From Torymus aiolomorphi (taxonomy: Eukaryota; Arthropoda; Insecta; Hymenoptera; Torymidae): a stretch of 64,000 nt of DNA. Location: the NCBI GenBank assembly GCA_036365515.1, contig CM070873.1:176997604-177061603 (forward strand), read 5' to 3'. Positions 35,581 through 46,167 of the stretch are shown here, piece after piece; position 1 is the stretch's first letter; every line of letters starts with the position of its first letter. The notes beneath the pieces were generated by a model. That model saw nothing but the letters and a program-made list of their open reading frames with translations. It made no database searches and was not told where the DNA came from. A program made the translations under genes and the position numbers.

Positions 35581-36327
35581 TTAACCAGCACTGGGCGATC
35601 CGGGCGTGTCCAGCCCTATAACACACGGGCATGTGCCCTCGCGACATGCTCCGCATCGCCAACACTTGCACCGCCAGCACTGATTCCACGACCGTCCCTC
35701 CGGGTCGCCGGCGAGGACACAGAACATGATTCCGCAGTCGTTGCAATACGGCGGCGTTTCCTACTGTTTAATATTCGGCTGCTCCCACTGCTGCTGTTGC
35801 TGCGCTGCCTTGTTCGCTCGCTTCAGTTTGGCCTCTAGCTGCCGCACCATCTTCGCAGCCTGTAATGCGTTGGCATGGTGGAGTTGTAGCGCCCGTCGGT
35901 GCCTTCGCAGTCTTATCCGCAGGCCCAATATCTCCGTGGCTATGGGGTCGGTGCTGGCGGATGTGGCAGCGCTGACGTTGTCGTCCGCAGGAGTGGAGCC
36001 ATCCGCTCTCAACATTCTCCGGACGGCCTCTTCCTGGGTACAGGCCCAGGCCTCCACACTGGCGCGCTGCTCCGCGGGCCAAACATTCAAAAATAGCCGG
36101 ATGTCCTCACAGCATTTGTCCAGTAGTTTCGAGTTTTCGCTTATGTAAGCGACAATCTTTCGAAGTAGGCGGTGGTCCCTCGGACTGCTGAAGTCACGGT
36201 CAATCCGCGATCTTATAAACGCAGCATCGCGCTCTGCTCGCGCTAGCTGCTTGGTGACGCGCTGCCCGTAGACGCAGACCGTGCACAGCATCTGTATTAT
36301 GAGCTCGCCTTCCTTTTTCGACACCAT
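35581..36327 (-). CDS. Coiled-coil / Cys-rich accessory protein, interrupted by in-frame TAG
   Basis: From ATG 36325-36327 (context CACCATGG) an open frame of 188 aa has a helical N-terminal half, an Arg/Ala/Leu-rich coiled-coil-like segment and a Gln run (QQQQQ), then TAG at 35761-35763. The same frame continues for 59 codons to TAA at 35581-35583 and encodes a dense cysteine cluster (YCNDCGIMFC, NQCWRCKCWRCGACREGTC, PCV) that could bind zinc. The cluster is also recognisable in copy A (8038-8490), which is good evidence that it belongs to the gene. The TAG is either a recent inactivating change or a readthrough site, and copy A is too decayed to decide. The gene is transcribed away from the PolB unit. 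A TCAGTC initiator-like site lies just upstream (36339-36334). Not recognised as any named family. Confidence 0.6.
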
Positions 36328-36539
36328 GGTGAAGACTGAAGTAACCCGTATACACGATCAGCCTCATAGCCTCGGGTACTTGAAAGAAGTAGGTATGGTA
36401 GGGGGTGCGTATGCGGCCGTACTGACTCCTGATGGTTTTAACGCGAGAGGAATTCTCCACCAAAGTATTAGGAAGAAAGCGCGGACACGTCGGAAATGTT
36501 TTTCCTCAGGGTCTGTTAATCCGAGAGAAATTTTTTCAT

Positions 36540-37249
36540 ACTCATGACTAGTGGCCGTTTGTCAGGTCATTTTTCAGTGGTGTTTACATCACTACCCCGT
36601 CGGCGATTTTTATCAAAAAAATCTTTACGACTTGAGAACGCGGCATATAACGGCAACTCCAATGCACCACAGGAGGGTTTGGAGCATTCCACAGATGTGT
36701 CACGAATGTTTTGCTTTCGAGAAGTTTCGAGTATAGAAGGCTCATTGTTTTGTATCAAGCATCCTTTGGAAAAGGGCTGTTTCGCGTCATATAGCGATTT
36801 TTTGTCAACTACCCGTTAGGGCCGCTGTTATTGTTTTTTCATACATGCATGCAGAGACACGTCTAGGAAAATGCGATTGAACGGCAACACCGATGCACTA
36901 CAGGGGGTAGACCCATCCCGTCAAAAGTAATAAACTATGCTTTATAAAAAATATTTCGGGCCCATTAGCCATGCGCGGTAAATTTTTGTCTCGCCTGTGT
37001 CACGAATGTTTTGATTTCGAGAAGTTTCGAGTATAAAAGACTCATTGTTTTTAACGAGCATCTCGAGGTCTCCTTTGGAAAAGCGTTGTTTCGTGTCATA
37101 TAGCGATTTTTTATCAAGCACCCACTGTTTTTTCATACATGCATGTATGCAGAGGGCCGCCTAGGAAAATGCGATTGGTCGCTCCGTGGAAAAGCGCGAT
37201 TGGATGAATGTCACGTGACGCGATGTTGAATTTTTATCGCTCACGCTTG
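36540..37249. promoter_or_regulatory. Divergent intergenic region with ~300-bp tandem duplication
   Basis: This region separates the minus-strand coiled-coil/Cys gene from the plus-strand leader/PolB unit. A block from CACGAATGTTTTG.TTTCGAG through ATAGCGATTTTTT and TTTTTTCATACATGCATG occurs at about 36700-36900 and again at about 37001-37200. Copy A has related sequence once (about 7760-8000). It probably holds shared control elements. Small open frames here are not supported. Confidence 0.55.
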
Positions 37250-37286
37250 TATAAGAGCTCTTGACAGCGTTGCGCAAACCTCACTC
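37250..37286 (+). promoter_or_regulatory. Core promoter of the leader/PolB unit
   Basis: A TATAAG box (37250-37255) lies 31 bases before a TCACTC initiator (37281-37286), with the ATG at 37303. The spacing and the following CTGTTCGAAACTCCGAGATG are conserved in copy A, where the initiator is the better TCAGTC. Confidence 0.7.
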
Positions 37287-37302
37287 TGTTCGAAACTCCG
37301 AG

Positions 37303-38562
37303 ATGGATACGTTCATAAAAATTTCGCTGCGAAAAGCCATACTTCGTCTCTTTGGTAGAGAGAGACATAGTAGAGGCAGTTCGTGGTTGCAACGCTTGCG
37401 CGAGATGACGCGTGACGAGTTGATTCGTCAATTACAGAGGGCTCTTAGGACGGCAGGTTACCGCGCGATCGCGCGTCTATATCGTGCGTCTAGGCGTGCC
37501 GGTGATGTTTTGCGGGTAATCGAGGAGTTTGTTTTCGATCGTGGATTAATCGATCTTCCGATTTTTACTGACATAAGCAACGGACGATCGGAACGGCTTG
37601 GTAAGTTTAAAATATTTCAAAACAAAATTTCAAACAAAATTTCAAACAAAATTTATAATCATTGACATTTTGGTATTTTCAGCTCTGGAGAGTCTACTAA
37701 ACGACGACGACAGCGACGTTACGAATTTTTCCGGCGCTGAGGACGACACACCCTCGCGCTCGCGGCGCCCCGCGGGTGTGTTTAATCCAGTCGCGCGCAC
37801 TCTGAATTTCGATGCCAGTGATACAAGCGATGATGAAGACGGCGCTGGCCCGTCTCTTGTTATAGCTGACGTGCATGCTGAGGGTGAGAGGGAGGAGGAG
37901 GTTGTCCCACCCCCACGAGAGGTAGAAAGCCCTGCGCTAATTGTAGGGAATATTCGCATGGAGGAGGACGAGGAGGAGGAGGATGATGACGTAAGAGAGG
38001 CGCGCGAAGTGGCGAACGAAATCGAGCTTCAAGAGCAAGTCATAGGCGAGTATCTTGCGCCGTACGACCGCCCACCTCTCACCGATGAGGAGTTTCGCCT
38101 TCTGTCAAGTCACCCACCTGCTGTAGCGGCTGACGACGATTCTCCCGCCGCTGAGAATGCACGCAGAGAAAGGAGGCGCATACTTAGTGTGTTGTGCGCC
38201 ACAGCTAATCAGCCGTCTTTCGATTACAATCCACTTGATCGTCTCGACCGTGTGGTTAATGAGTGTAAGTAAATATTTATTTTTATATTTTTAAATGTCC
38301 CCGTTTCTTTAAAAAAAATATTTTCCTGTGCGCAGTTGTACGAAGTCGCGATCGTTCTGTAACGCAGATTGTACCATCGCTCCCGGAGCTTACGCGATTA
38401 GTGGAGGTATACGAGCGTGTATCAAGCAATCGAAATGCACAGCTCCAGCGATGGTTTCGCGATCAAGCCGAAGACGAATGCTCTCCTCTGTACACAGAAA
38501 ACAATCTGCGCGAATTGGTGGATAGAGTATTAGAAAGCTTTGCGGGGGCTGCTGAGTCTTAA
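37303..38562 (+). CDS. Spliced three-exon protein upstream of PolB (~368 aa)
   Basis: Exon 1 is 37303-37600 (donor GTAAGT), exon 2 is 37683-38264 (acceptor TTTTCAG, donor GTAAGT), and exon 3 starts at 38336 (acceptor GCGCAG) and ends at TAA 38560-38562. All junctions are phase 1 and the joined frame is open (1,107 nt). Exon 1 is basic and helical (KISLRKAILRLFG..). Exon 2 is strongly acidic with Asp/Glu runs and the conserved REVANEIELQEQ. Exon 3 has SLPELTRLVEVYERV and WFRDQAEDE. The same splice sites exist in copy A, which supports them. The function is unknown. Its place before PolB is where adenoviruses keep the terminal protein precursor, but no sequence similarity is claimed. A donor-like AGTAAAT follows the stop. 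Confidence 0.65.
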
Positions 38563-38635
38563 AGTAAATCCCACAAAACCATTATTATTTTAATATAGAT
38601 ATATATTAATAAAGGTATCATTTGTTTTGTTACAG

Positions 38636-41600
38636 ATGAGGGGCGTTCGCCCCTGCAGGTAGGCAGCGGTGTCGGTGATAGTGGTGCAGTTGTGGAAGAG
38701 GAAATTTATGACACTGAGGACTACGACAGAGTACGACCGCCCGGTGTGCGATTCACAGCTGTGGTCGAGGGACAGCAATACCTGCGGCGCTTCGGAGTGC
38801 AGGGTCATAGGATAAACTTTTCAATTATAGAACCGCGTGCGAATGTAAATCCAGTATTATGGTTAGAGGCGGCGATTAGGGATATACACGATTATACAAC
38901 CGCGCGTGTTCCGGGTGATGCTCTAATAGGTGTTACAATTTGTAATGAGCGCTTTTCTCGCGGTACGGGCGGGCTGTCGTTCAGACCCGTCGCGAACTTT
39001 AATTACGCTGATTTATGGAATTTAATAGCTTCCATAAGTCAGAGTAACGAAATTTTGGGTATCGGCGAGGGGCTCGTGTTACAAGTGTGTTATGTAGTAG
39101 TACCTGTAGGCGCGGGTGGGAGCGGTGGTTTAAAGTTGAGCGATTTACGGAAGCGGTCAATCGTCGTTATTAATAATAACGATAATTTATGTTTACCGCG
39201 TGCGCTTGCGGTCGGCAGGGTATACATTGCTCTCAAGGCACAGCCTTGCGATGAGGTTGCGCGCAGAATGGCAAGCGATTCGGGACGGCCGCCGAAAATT
39301 GCAAAAAGAGCGCGCGGAAAGTCTCGTGATCGTAGCAGGGGTAAATATTCCGGATGATGGATGCGGGTTTGACGAGGTCACGTGCTTTCAAAATTTTTTT
39401 CTCGCAAGCGGTATAGCATTGGTTGTTTTCGAGAAAGAAAATTTTGGAAGTGGCGAACCACCGCTCTTTGACGGTCGAAATACTCTCCACGAATTAAATA
39501 TCGCACTTAGTGGTATTATTTATTTGATGTTTGAAGAGCGTGCGCGTCATTTTAATTTAATTACGAATTTATACGGAGCGGGCGAATCGCGTTTTTTCTG
39601 CTCTTATTGCAATAAGGGGTACCGTTATGTACAGCAGCACAAATGTACACAGACATGCGCGTGCTGCTATGTTTCGCCGACCTGCCGTACCGACGGTGTC
39701 GAAATGATAGAGTGCGTGGATTGCGGGCGTCAATTTTTCGGCCACAATTGTTTTACGAATCACAAGCGTGCGGGTTCATACAAAAAAAATAATAAAAAAG
39801 TGTGCGATGCTGTGCAGCTGTGTAAGGATTCTATGCGCATTGTAAACATGTGTCAGAAGCAAAAACACGAGTGCGGTATTAGCTTTTGTAGACACTGTCA
39901 AAAGCAGCATAGCTTTAATGACATGTGCTTCATGTACCCGATTAATGTTGACGAGGCGGGTAAAACCAAAAAATATCTTTATATTTTTTATGATTTTGAA
40001 ACGACACAAGACACCCCGTATGGTGAAAAGGCGCGCGTCCATGTGCCTAATTTGTGCGTCGCCCACCAAGTATGCACGGACTGCATCGACGTGGACGATG
40101 TACAAATAACTTGCCCCACTTGCGGTGTGCGTGAATTCGTTTTCAGGCGCGATCCCGTTAAACAGCTCTTGGAACTCTGTGTGCGCGAAAAGACGGATTT
40201 TTCCGCAATTGTATGTATAGCGCACAATGCTCGGGCATTCGATTCTCAATTTATATTGAAAGAACTTGCGGAAAGTTCCGAGCGCTGTTCACCCCGTGTA
40301 ATATTAACCGGTCATAATATTACACAGCTAAAGTACGGCCGCACCAAGTTTATTGATAGTATTAATTACTTTCAATTGAAACTGAGTGCTCTCCCGGCGA
40401 CATTTGGCCTGCCCGAGAGCGCTAAGAAAGGTTATTTTCCGCACCTTTTCAACACCCGTGAGAATGAGCACTACAGGGGTCCTCTACCTTCGCCCGAGTT
40501 TTATTGCCCTGACACCATGTCCGTGACTGAGCGTGCCGCTTTTCTCGAGTGGTATGAGAATACACCCCCAGACTACGTATTCGACTTTCAAAAAGAGATT
40601 GTCGAATACTGTAAAATGGACGTTGAAATCTTGAGACGGGCGTGCATACGGTTTCGCGAAATTTTCATAGAAGTCGCGCAAACGGACCCATTCGTCTGCG
40701 CGTGCACAATAGCGTCCACCTGCATGTATATATTTAAAAAAATTTTTTGCAGCCTAACACTATCGGGCTGATACCACCAACCGGCTATAGGCGTGGAAAT
40801 AAGCACTCGCAACGTTCTGTAGAGTGGTTGCTTTATTGCGAGCGCGAGTGCGGCCGTGAAATTATACACGCAGGGCGTTCGCGCGAGTTTCGTTTACGCG
40901 AGGGTTTTCTAGTAGACGGGTATCTTTCGCCGCTCGGTGAGTCTGTCTTAACAGACAAGGGGACTGTTTTTGAATATCAAGGGTGCTACACGCATGGGTG
41001 CCCGTGCTGCTTTATCGCCGATCGGACTGTGAAAAAGAACAAATATGGTCAGACATACGCACAGGCGTACGAGGCCACGTGTGCAAAAGTCGCCGCTATG
41101 AAACGTCTCGGATACGAGGTGCGCGAGATGTGGGAGTGCGATTTCACGCGCTTAAAAAGTCAACAGCCGGAAATTAATCAATATTTAGCGGCTCACCCGA
41201 TCATGAGCAAAATATCTTTAAACCCTCGCGACGCTTTTTTCGGTGGACGTACGGAAAATATCGTCACTTCTCGCACTGCTGCGCCGTGTGAAGAGATCAA
41301 ATATACCGATATTTGTTCGCTTTACCCATACATTTGCAAGAGGGGACGTTACCCAATCGGGCATCCGCGTATTTACGTTGGCAATGAATGCTGTGAGTTG
41401 ACAGGCGGCTGTAACAACGATCTCGCGCGCGTGGAGGGGCCGATAAAGTGCAAAGTTTTACCGCCTCGTAATTTGACACTGCCTGTGTTACCGGTAAAAA
41501 TGCACTCGCGATTGATTTTCGGTCTCTGCCGCTCGTGCTGTGAGGAATTGCGCGAGTTTGACTGTAATCATGAGCATCCCTCTGAGCGTGAATTTACAGG

Positions 41601-42647
41601 CACATGGGTTGCTTGCGAGTTACAGAAGGCGATCGAACTTGGGTACAGTGTCACAGAAATATTTGTTATTTGGCAGTATGAGACCACACAGTTTGATTCT
41701 GTCACGGGTGCGGGTGGCCTGTTTGCATCCTATGTAAATACTTTTCTCCGTCTAAAGCAGCAGGCGAGCGGTTGGCCCGCTTACTGTACAGACGACGAGA
41801 GTAGAAAGCGGTATGTCTACGAGTACGAGCGCGATGAGGGAATAAGTTTAGACCCTGAAAAAATAGAAAAAAATCCGGGTTTCCGTTCTGTCGCGAAATT
41901 ATGTTTGAATTCGCTGTGGGGAAAATTCGGGCAACGCTCAAATTTGAAACAAACGGCTGTTATAAAGACGCGTGAGGCTCTACTAAAACTTCTTACGGCG
42001 CCGGAAAAGAAGTATTCGACGTTCTTATGGTCAACGAGCAACTTTTATATACAAATTGGCGCTATCGCGATGATGCTATCGAACTTTCGTGTAATACAAA
42101 TGTAGCAATAGCCGCGTATACAACAGCACAGGCCCGTCTCGTGTTGTATTCTTATATTGAAAAGCTCACATCAGCGCGTGTTTTATACATGGACACGGAC
42201 TCGTGTATTTTTACATGTAAGAAAGACGACCCTACTGAGTATACGCCCCCTCTGGGTTCTTCACTCGGCAACATGACGGACGAGCTAAAGGCCTACGGCG
42301 AGGGGTCCTACATTACAAAGTTTCTCTCAGCAGGGCCAAAATTTTATGGTTTCCGCGCGGTCGTACCTTCTACAGGCGAAACTGTCGAGTGCTGTAAAAT
42401 TAAGGGAATTAGCCTCAATAGCACCAATTCACGTATAATAAACTTCGACAGTATCGAACGTTTGATCGCAGCGTATTTTCAAAACGTAAGAGACCCAATC
42501 GTTTTGAAATATAAAGCGATCAGGCGCACGCGTGAGCATGAAGTAATCACCCGCGATGAAAAAAAATCGTGCTCTGTTGTACTTAAGAAGCGTAGATACT
42601 TTTCCAACGCTGTATCACTACCTTTTGGTTACAAGACTGACACATAG
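38636..42647 (+). pseudogene. Protein-primed DNA polymerase B, copy B (three frameshifts)
   Basis: The coding exon begins at acceptor TTGTTACAG (38627-38635). It lacks a good ATG of its own before 38692, so it is probably spliced to the leader exons (phase fits exon 1, 2 or 3 donors). Domains are: a Polinton-specific N-terminal region with NNDNLCLPRAL; zinc-binding Cys pairs (39595-39900); exonuclease motifs YDFETT, HNARAFD and YCKMDVE; palm motif A DICSLYP; motif B LNSLWGKFG; and motif C MDTDS. Frameshifts lie at about 39257 (extra base), 40736-40742 (A run) and 42005-42008 (A run). Copy A keeps the frame at each of these. Product role: replication of the element primed by a terminal protein (family knowledge). 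The normal product would be about 1,330 aa from this exon. Confidence 0.92.
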
Positions 42648-43212
42648 TATGTATGTATGTATGTATGTATATTTTATAAAACCTGTAAATACGTGTATTT
42701 ATGTAAAAAAATAAAAATTGTTCTTTTTATATTTTTAATAAAATTTTACCTGCAAAATGTTTTATCATTATTATTATTGTTGTTATTTCTACCTATACCC
42801 ATCACTTTCCTCATATTAGTAGTAGTAGTAGATTGAAAAAAAAAGCATGTGCTGATAATAATTAATAATTTTAATAATTTTGAGCGGGCGGCTGTATGCT
42901 AGTCACCGCGGTAGGCCTGTTCAGTTCCGCGGGCGGCTGTATGCTAGTCACCGCGGTAGACCTGTTCATTTCCGCGGGCGGTGGCATGCTAGTCAGCGCG
43001 AATCAGCTTGCCGCCGCGGTCATCCAGCTCATCACCGCGGTAAAGATGCTAGTCCGCACGCGCCGCCGCCGCCGTCGCCGCCGCCCCCCGCGCGCGCGTC
43101 TTGCAGACAATTTTGTCAATGTTTCGCTCGACTGAAAAAGAGGGTCTTATAAAATGCATGGAAAAGTGTGAGACGCGCTCATTCGGTGCCTAGACGTCGT
43201 AACAAAAAAAAT
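42648..43212. other. PolB-ATPase spacer with GC-rich repeats
   Basis: There is a (TATG)n tract at 42648-42668, AT-rich sequence, then three copies of a ~50-bp unit (GCGGGCGGCTGTATGCTAGT..) at 42890-43000 and CCGCCG runs at 43060-43090. Copy A has a 138-aa membrane-protein-like frame here (1661-2077). In copy B the frames are shifted by the repeats, so I do not call a gene. Confidence 0.6.
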
Positions 43213-43869
43213 ATGGACACGCGCTTGAAACACCCGTTTACGTGCTGTGTGTGCGGACCCACAGGGTGTGGAAAAACACGCTTTGTTCAGCGCTTTCTCG
43301 CTCATTTACCGGTCATGTGTACCGCACGCTTCGACCGTATACTGTTTTATTACGCTGAATGGCAAGAGGCTTACAGAACAGCTTTTAAACCCAAAGAGCC
43401 TGTCATTGAGTTTCGAGAGGGACTTCCGCATCTGGCCGACTATTCCTCGGACAACGAAAAGAAAAAATTACTCATTCTCGATGATCTTATGCGAGAATCC
43501 TCGAGCGACGTTATTTTAGACTTATTTACGAAAGGTAGTCATCACAAAAATATCAGTGTGATATTCATAACACAAAATGTTTTCCACAAAGGAAAAGCGC
43601 AACGTGACATAAGTTTAAATACAAAGTACCTTGTGCTCTTCAAAAATCCGCGCGACAAGGCACAAATACAGCATCTCGCGCGTCAAATTCATCCCGAAGA
43701 CTCGGGTTTTCTCCGCGAAGCCTACATAGACGCCACGCGAACCCCGCACTCTTATCTCTTTATAGACCTCGCGCAAGATTGCCTAGACGAGTTTAGATTT
43801 CGCGCGAACATATTCCCCGAAGACGGCGCGCATTACGCATACGTGCCCAAATACTTTAAATCATGGTGA
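43213..43869 (+). CDS. FtsK/HerA-type DNA packaging ATPase
   Basis: 218 aa from ATG 43213. A GTG-initiated upstream extension is rejected because the ATG is conserved in copy A. Walker A is GPTGCGKT (residues 15-22, with K21), and Walker B is LLILDD with D90/D91. A sensor-like VIFITQNVF follows and the C-terminus is ..AYVPKYFKS. It belongs to the A32-like packaging ATPases of Polintons, adintoviruses and large DNA viruses, which power genome entry into capsids. The frame is intact and nearly identical to copy A. It is closely followed by the small basic gene, so the two may share a transcript. Confidence 0.95.
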   Translation: MDTRLKHPFTCCVCGPTGCGKTRFVQRFLAHLPVMCTARFDRILFYYAEWQEAYRTAFKPKEPVIEFREGLPHLADYSSDNEKKKLLILDDLMRESSSDVILDLFTKGSHHKNISVIFITQNVFHKGKAQRDISLNTKYLVLFKNPRDKAQIQHLARQIHPEDSGFLREAYIDATRTPHSYLFIDLAQDCLDEFRFRANIFPEDGAHYAYVPKYFKSW

Positions 43870-43902
43870 TTTGCGCGAGCGAACGTCAGTCAGAAAAAAA
43901 CT

Positions 43903-44304
43903 ATGGCGCCGTATGGACGAGCTGCCTCTTGTCGCGCTACGTTACCTCATGGTAAACATTTTTCCAAGAAAAATCTCGCGTTACTCGGTGCACTCTGCCA
44001 CGGTGATAAGAAACATCGCACAGTCATAGCCCGAGCGGCTGACAAACCCCTCGTCAAGTGTATATGCGAGAGCGTGCTGAACGTTTTACACGGGGTCGTA
44101 AAATTATCCGACAGCGAGAAAAGGCGTTTGAGTAAGCATAAAGCCGCGTTGCGCAAGTTATCACACCCGAGTGTTGGAAACAACGACTGGCGCACAAAGA
44201 AACGCGTGATTGTTCAGAACGGCGGATCATTCCTACCTATCTTATTAGCTCCAATCGTGAGTACTCTCATTTCAAAAATATTTGGCTCGCGTGACACGCA
44301 ATAA
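43903..44304 (+). CDS. Small basic Polinton protein (133 aa)
   Basis: Basic and helical (SDSEKRRLSKHK, WRTKKRVIVQ), then the NGGSFLPILLAPIVSTL motif, where a Gly-Gly precedes a hydrophobic tail of about 17 residues. Intact in both Polinton copies. Proteins with this K/R-rich body and GG..P.L tail are found next to the ATPase in many Polintons (family knowledge). A role as DNA-condensing or membrane-active virion protein is inference. The stop TAA is one base before the next gene's ATG. Confidence 0.75.
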   Translation: MAPYGRAASCRATLPHGKHFSKKNLALLGALCHGDKKHRTVIARAADKPLVKCICESVLNVLHGVVKLSDSEKRRLSKHKAALRKLSHPSVGNNDWRTKKRVIVQNGGSFLPILLAPIVSTLISKIFGSRDTQ

Positions 44305-44305
44305 G

Positions 44306-45055
44306 ATGGAGCGCGCGTGTAAAATGATTCTCGTGCCTGAAAGTTCGATGGCCGCTGCCCCAACCGCCGCCGCCGCCGATAACGAAGAAAAAAGTTTACA
44401 AACTCAGGGTGATCATTTTTCTCGCTTGGACACCGAAATGTACGATGTTTTACGCTCGAAGGCGGCGCGCGATGATTACGAAAAATGTCTGAATTATTTG
44501 CAAATTTTACGTCGTTATCTTTTTTTCCGCGACAGCGAACGTAGCGCCGAGCGCGAAACGAATCACGAAATAGACGAAATCGAAGAGAGTCTCGCGCCGC
44601 TCAGTGAGGACGCCATTCTCCGAGGTATACCCAGAGTACTCGTGCCCAAAGCACGACTCTTGCTCCGGCACTGGAGGACAGCGGTTCCCGAGCGGTTAAA
44701 GTGGGACAATGCAGGCACTGTGACCATCGACGGGCGTCATGTGGCGCGTTCGAACATAATCGAGTTACTTCTTGACACACTACAAAAGAGCACGCCTGCG
44801 AGCGAGGAGACGGACGTGCCTGCTGGGCGTTTTGAGTTTGCGAAATTTCTCAAAACTAGTGAGACGCCTGTTAATCTCATCGAAAACCCCAAAGTTTTGA
44901 AAATTGGAAGAATATTGACAGCACCCGCGAAAACTGCCAAGCGCCGACTGCCCCGGCACGACGCTATAGCGGCTGAAGAAAATAGCGCAGCTTCGCCCAT
45001 GCAAACACGCAGTAAAGCGCAGATCAAGAAAAAATGGCTGCGGCTTGATATGTAA
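44306..45055 (+). CDS. Conserved Polinton protein (249 aa), unknown function
   Basis: Starts at ATG 44306 (MERACKMILVP). The upstream TTG extension is rejected since it overlaps the preceding stop. It has an Ala-rich patch (about residues 22-30), then a helical core (DTEMYDVLRSKAARDDYEKC, LQILRRYLFF), then an acidic loop and the GTVTIDGRHVARSNIIELL block. A basic tail (KAQIKKKWLRL) closes the protein. No catalytic motif was recognised. Homologues sit directly before the integrase in insect Polintons. Copy A carries a broken version (3-587). It ends six bases before the integrase ATG. Confidence 0.75.
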   Translation: MERACKMILVPESSMAAAPTAAAADNEEKSLQTQGDHFSRLDTEMYDVLRSKAARDDYEKCLNYLQILRRYLFFRDSERSAERETNHEIDEIEESLAPLSEDAILRGIPRVLVPKARLLLRHWRTAVPERLKWDNAGTVTIDGRHVARSNIIELLLDTLQKSTPASEETDVPAGRFEFAKFLKTSETPVNLIENPKVLKIGRILTAPAKTAKRRLPRHDAIAAEENSAASPMQTRSKAQIKKKWLRLDM

Positions 45056-45060
45056 ATGAG

Positions 45061-46151
45061 ATGTCTTACGACCAACAATACTACGATCTCGAGCATGAGG
45101 CTGGTTACGTGGGTGCGCGAAACCTTCTATGCGTGAATGCCAAGAAGGAGAAGAAAAAAATTTACGCCTGGCTGAGCAATCAAGATACCTACACGCTTCA
45201 TCATCCGATAAAAAGAAGATTATCCCGTCTGTCGTACAATGTAACGAACGTCGATGACGTGTGGGAGTGCGATCTACTTCAGCTAACGTCACTAAAGGAT
45301 AACAACGACGGATACTGCTATATTCTCGTGGTCATCGATGTACTCGGTAAGTTCGCCTGGGTTGAACCGTTGAAGGATAAAACGGCGCGCAACGTTGCCG
45401 ACGCTTTCGAACGAATTACCGACAGAGCGAAACCACGCTTACCTCGGTGCGTACAATCCGATCGCGGCAAGGAATTCCTCGGCAGCGCATTTCAAAATCG
45501 TCTCAAGCGCTTGGAGATCGATTTTCGTGTCGCTAGAAATCCAGATGTCAAGGCGGCCGTGGTCGAGCGCCTCAACAGAACATTGCGCGAGCGCATGTGG
45601 AGATATTTCTCTCACCGTAACACTAAGCGCTACATCGATGTTCTACAAAAAATTGTGTACGCGTATAATCATTCTCTCCACAGCGGTACACGAATGCGCC
45701 CCGCAGAGGTCAACCTTTACAATGCTGCGCGTGCGCGCGAAAACTTGGCCAAACGCGCGCGGTCCAATTATCGGCGGCCTGCTGAGCCTCACTGTAAATT
45801 TGCCGTGCGTGACCTCGTACGCATCAGTCGTACAAAAACACCTTCGAGCGAGGATACGAAAAAAATTTCAGCGAGGAGATTTTCAAGATAATACGTGTAT
45901 CGCGGCGCCAAGGACTGTACACGTACGTATTGGCGGACTTAAACGGTGAAATAATTGACGGCTTCTTTTACAACGAAGAGCTCGTATTGGTCGGGCAAGA
46001 TCGCGTGGCTGACGGGCAGAGCTTCAAAATCGAGCGTATCGTGCGTACGAAAGGCCGCGGTGCCAACAAGCAAGTTCTCGTCAAGTGGCTAGGCTATCCC
46101 GATAAATTTAATTCTTGGGTAAAAGCGAGTCAACTCAAGAGCATTTCGTAG
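45061..46151 (+). pseudogene. Retrovirus-type integrase with chromodomain (one frameshift)
   Basis: The rve integrase core has the catalytic triad D71 (VWECDLL), D134 (QSDRGKEF) and E169 (AAVVERLNRTL). A region matching the integrase C-terminal domain follows, then a chromodomain near the end (FKIERIVRTK..VLVKWLGYPDKFNSW). A one-base shift at about 45838-45842, in an A-rich stretch, moves the frame, so the first 276 codons and the chromodomain part (from about 45850 to 46151) are read in different frames. Polinton integrases insert the element and create 6-bp duplications, as seen here. The chromodomain probably binds methylated histone tails and steers target choice (family knowledge). Confidence 0.92.
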
Positions 46152-46167
46152 AAAACCACGTGCAGGC

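Noticed and set aside
42880..43152. Arg/Pro-rich proteins in the PolB-ATPase spacer
   Set aside because: Frames are created by GC-rich repeat units and are not kept between the two Polinton copies.
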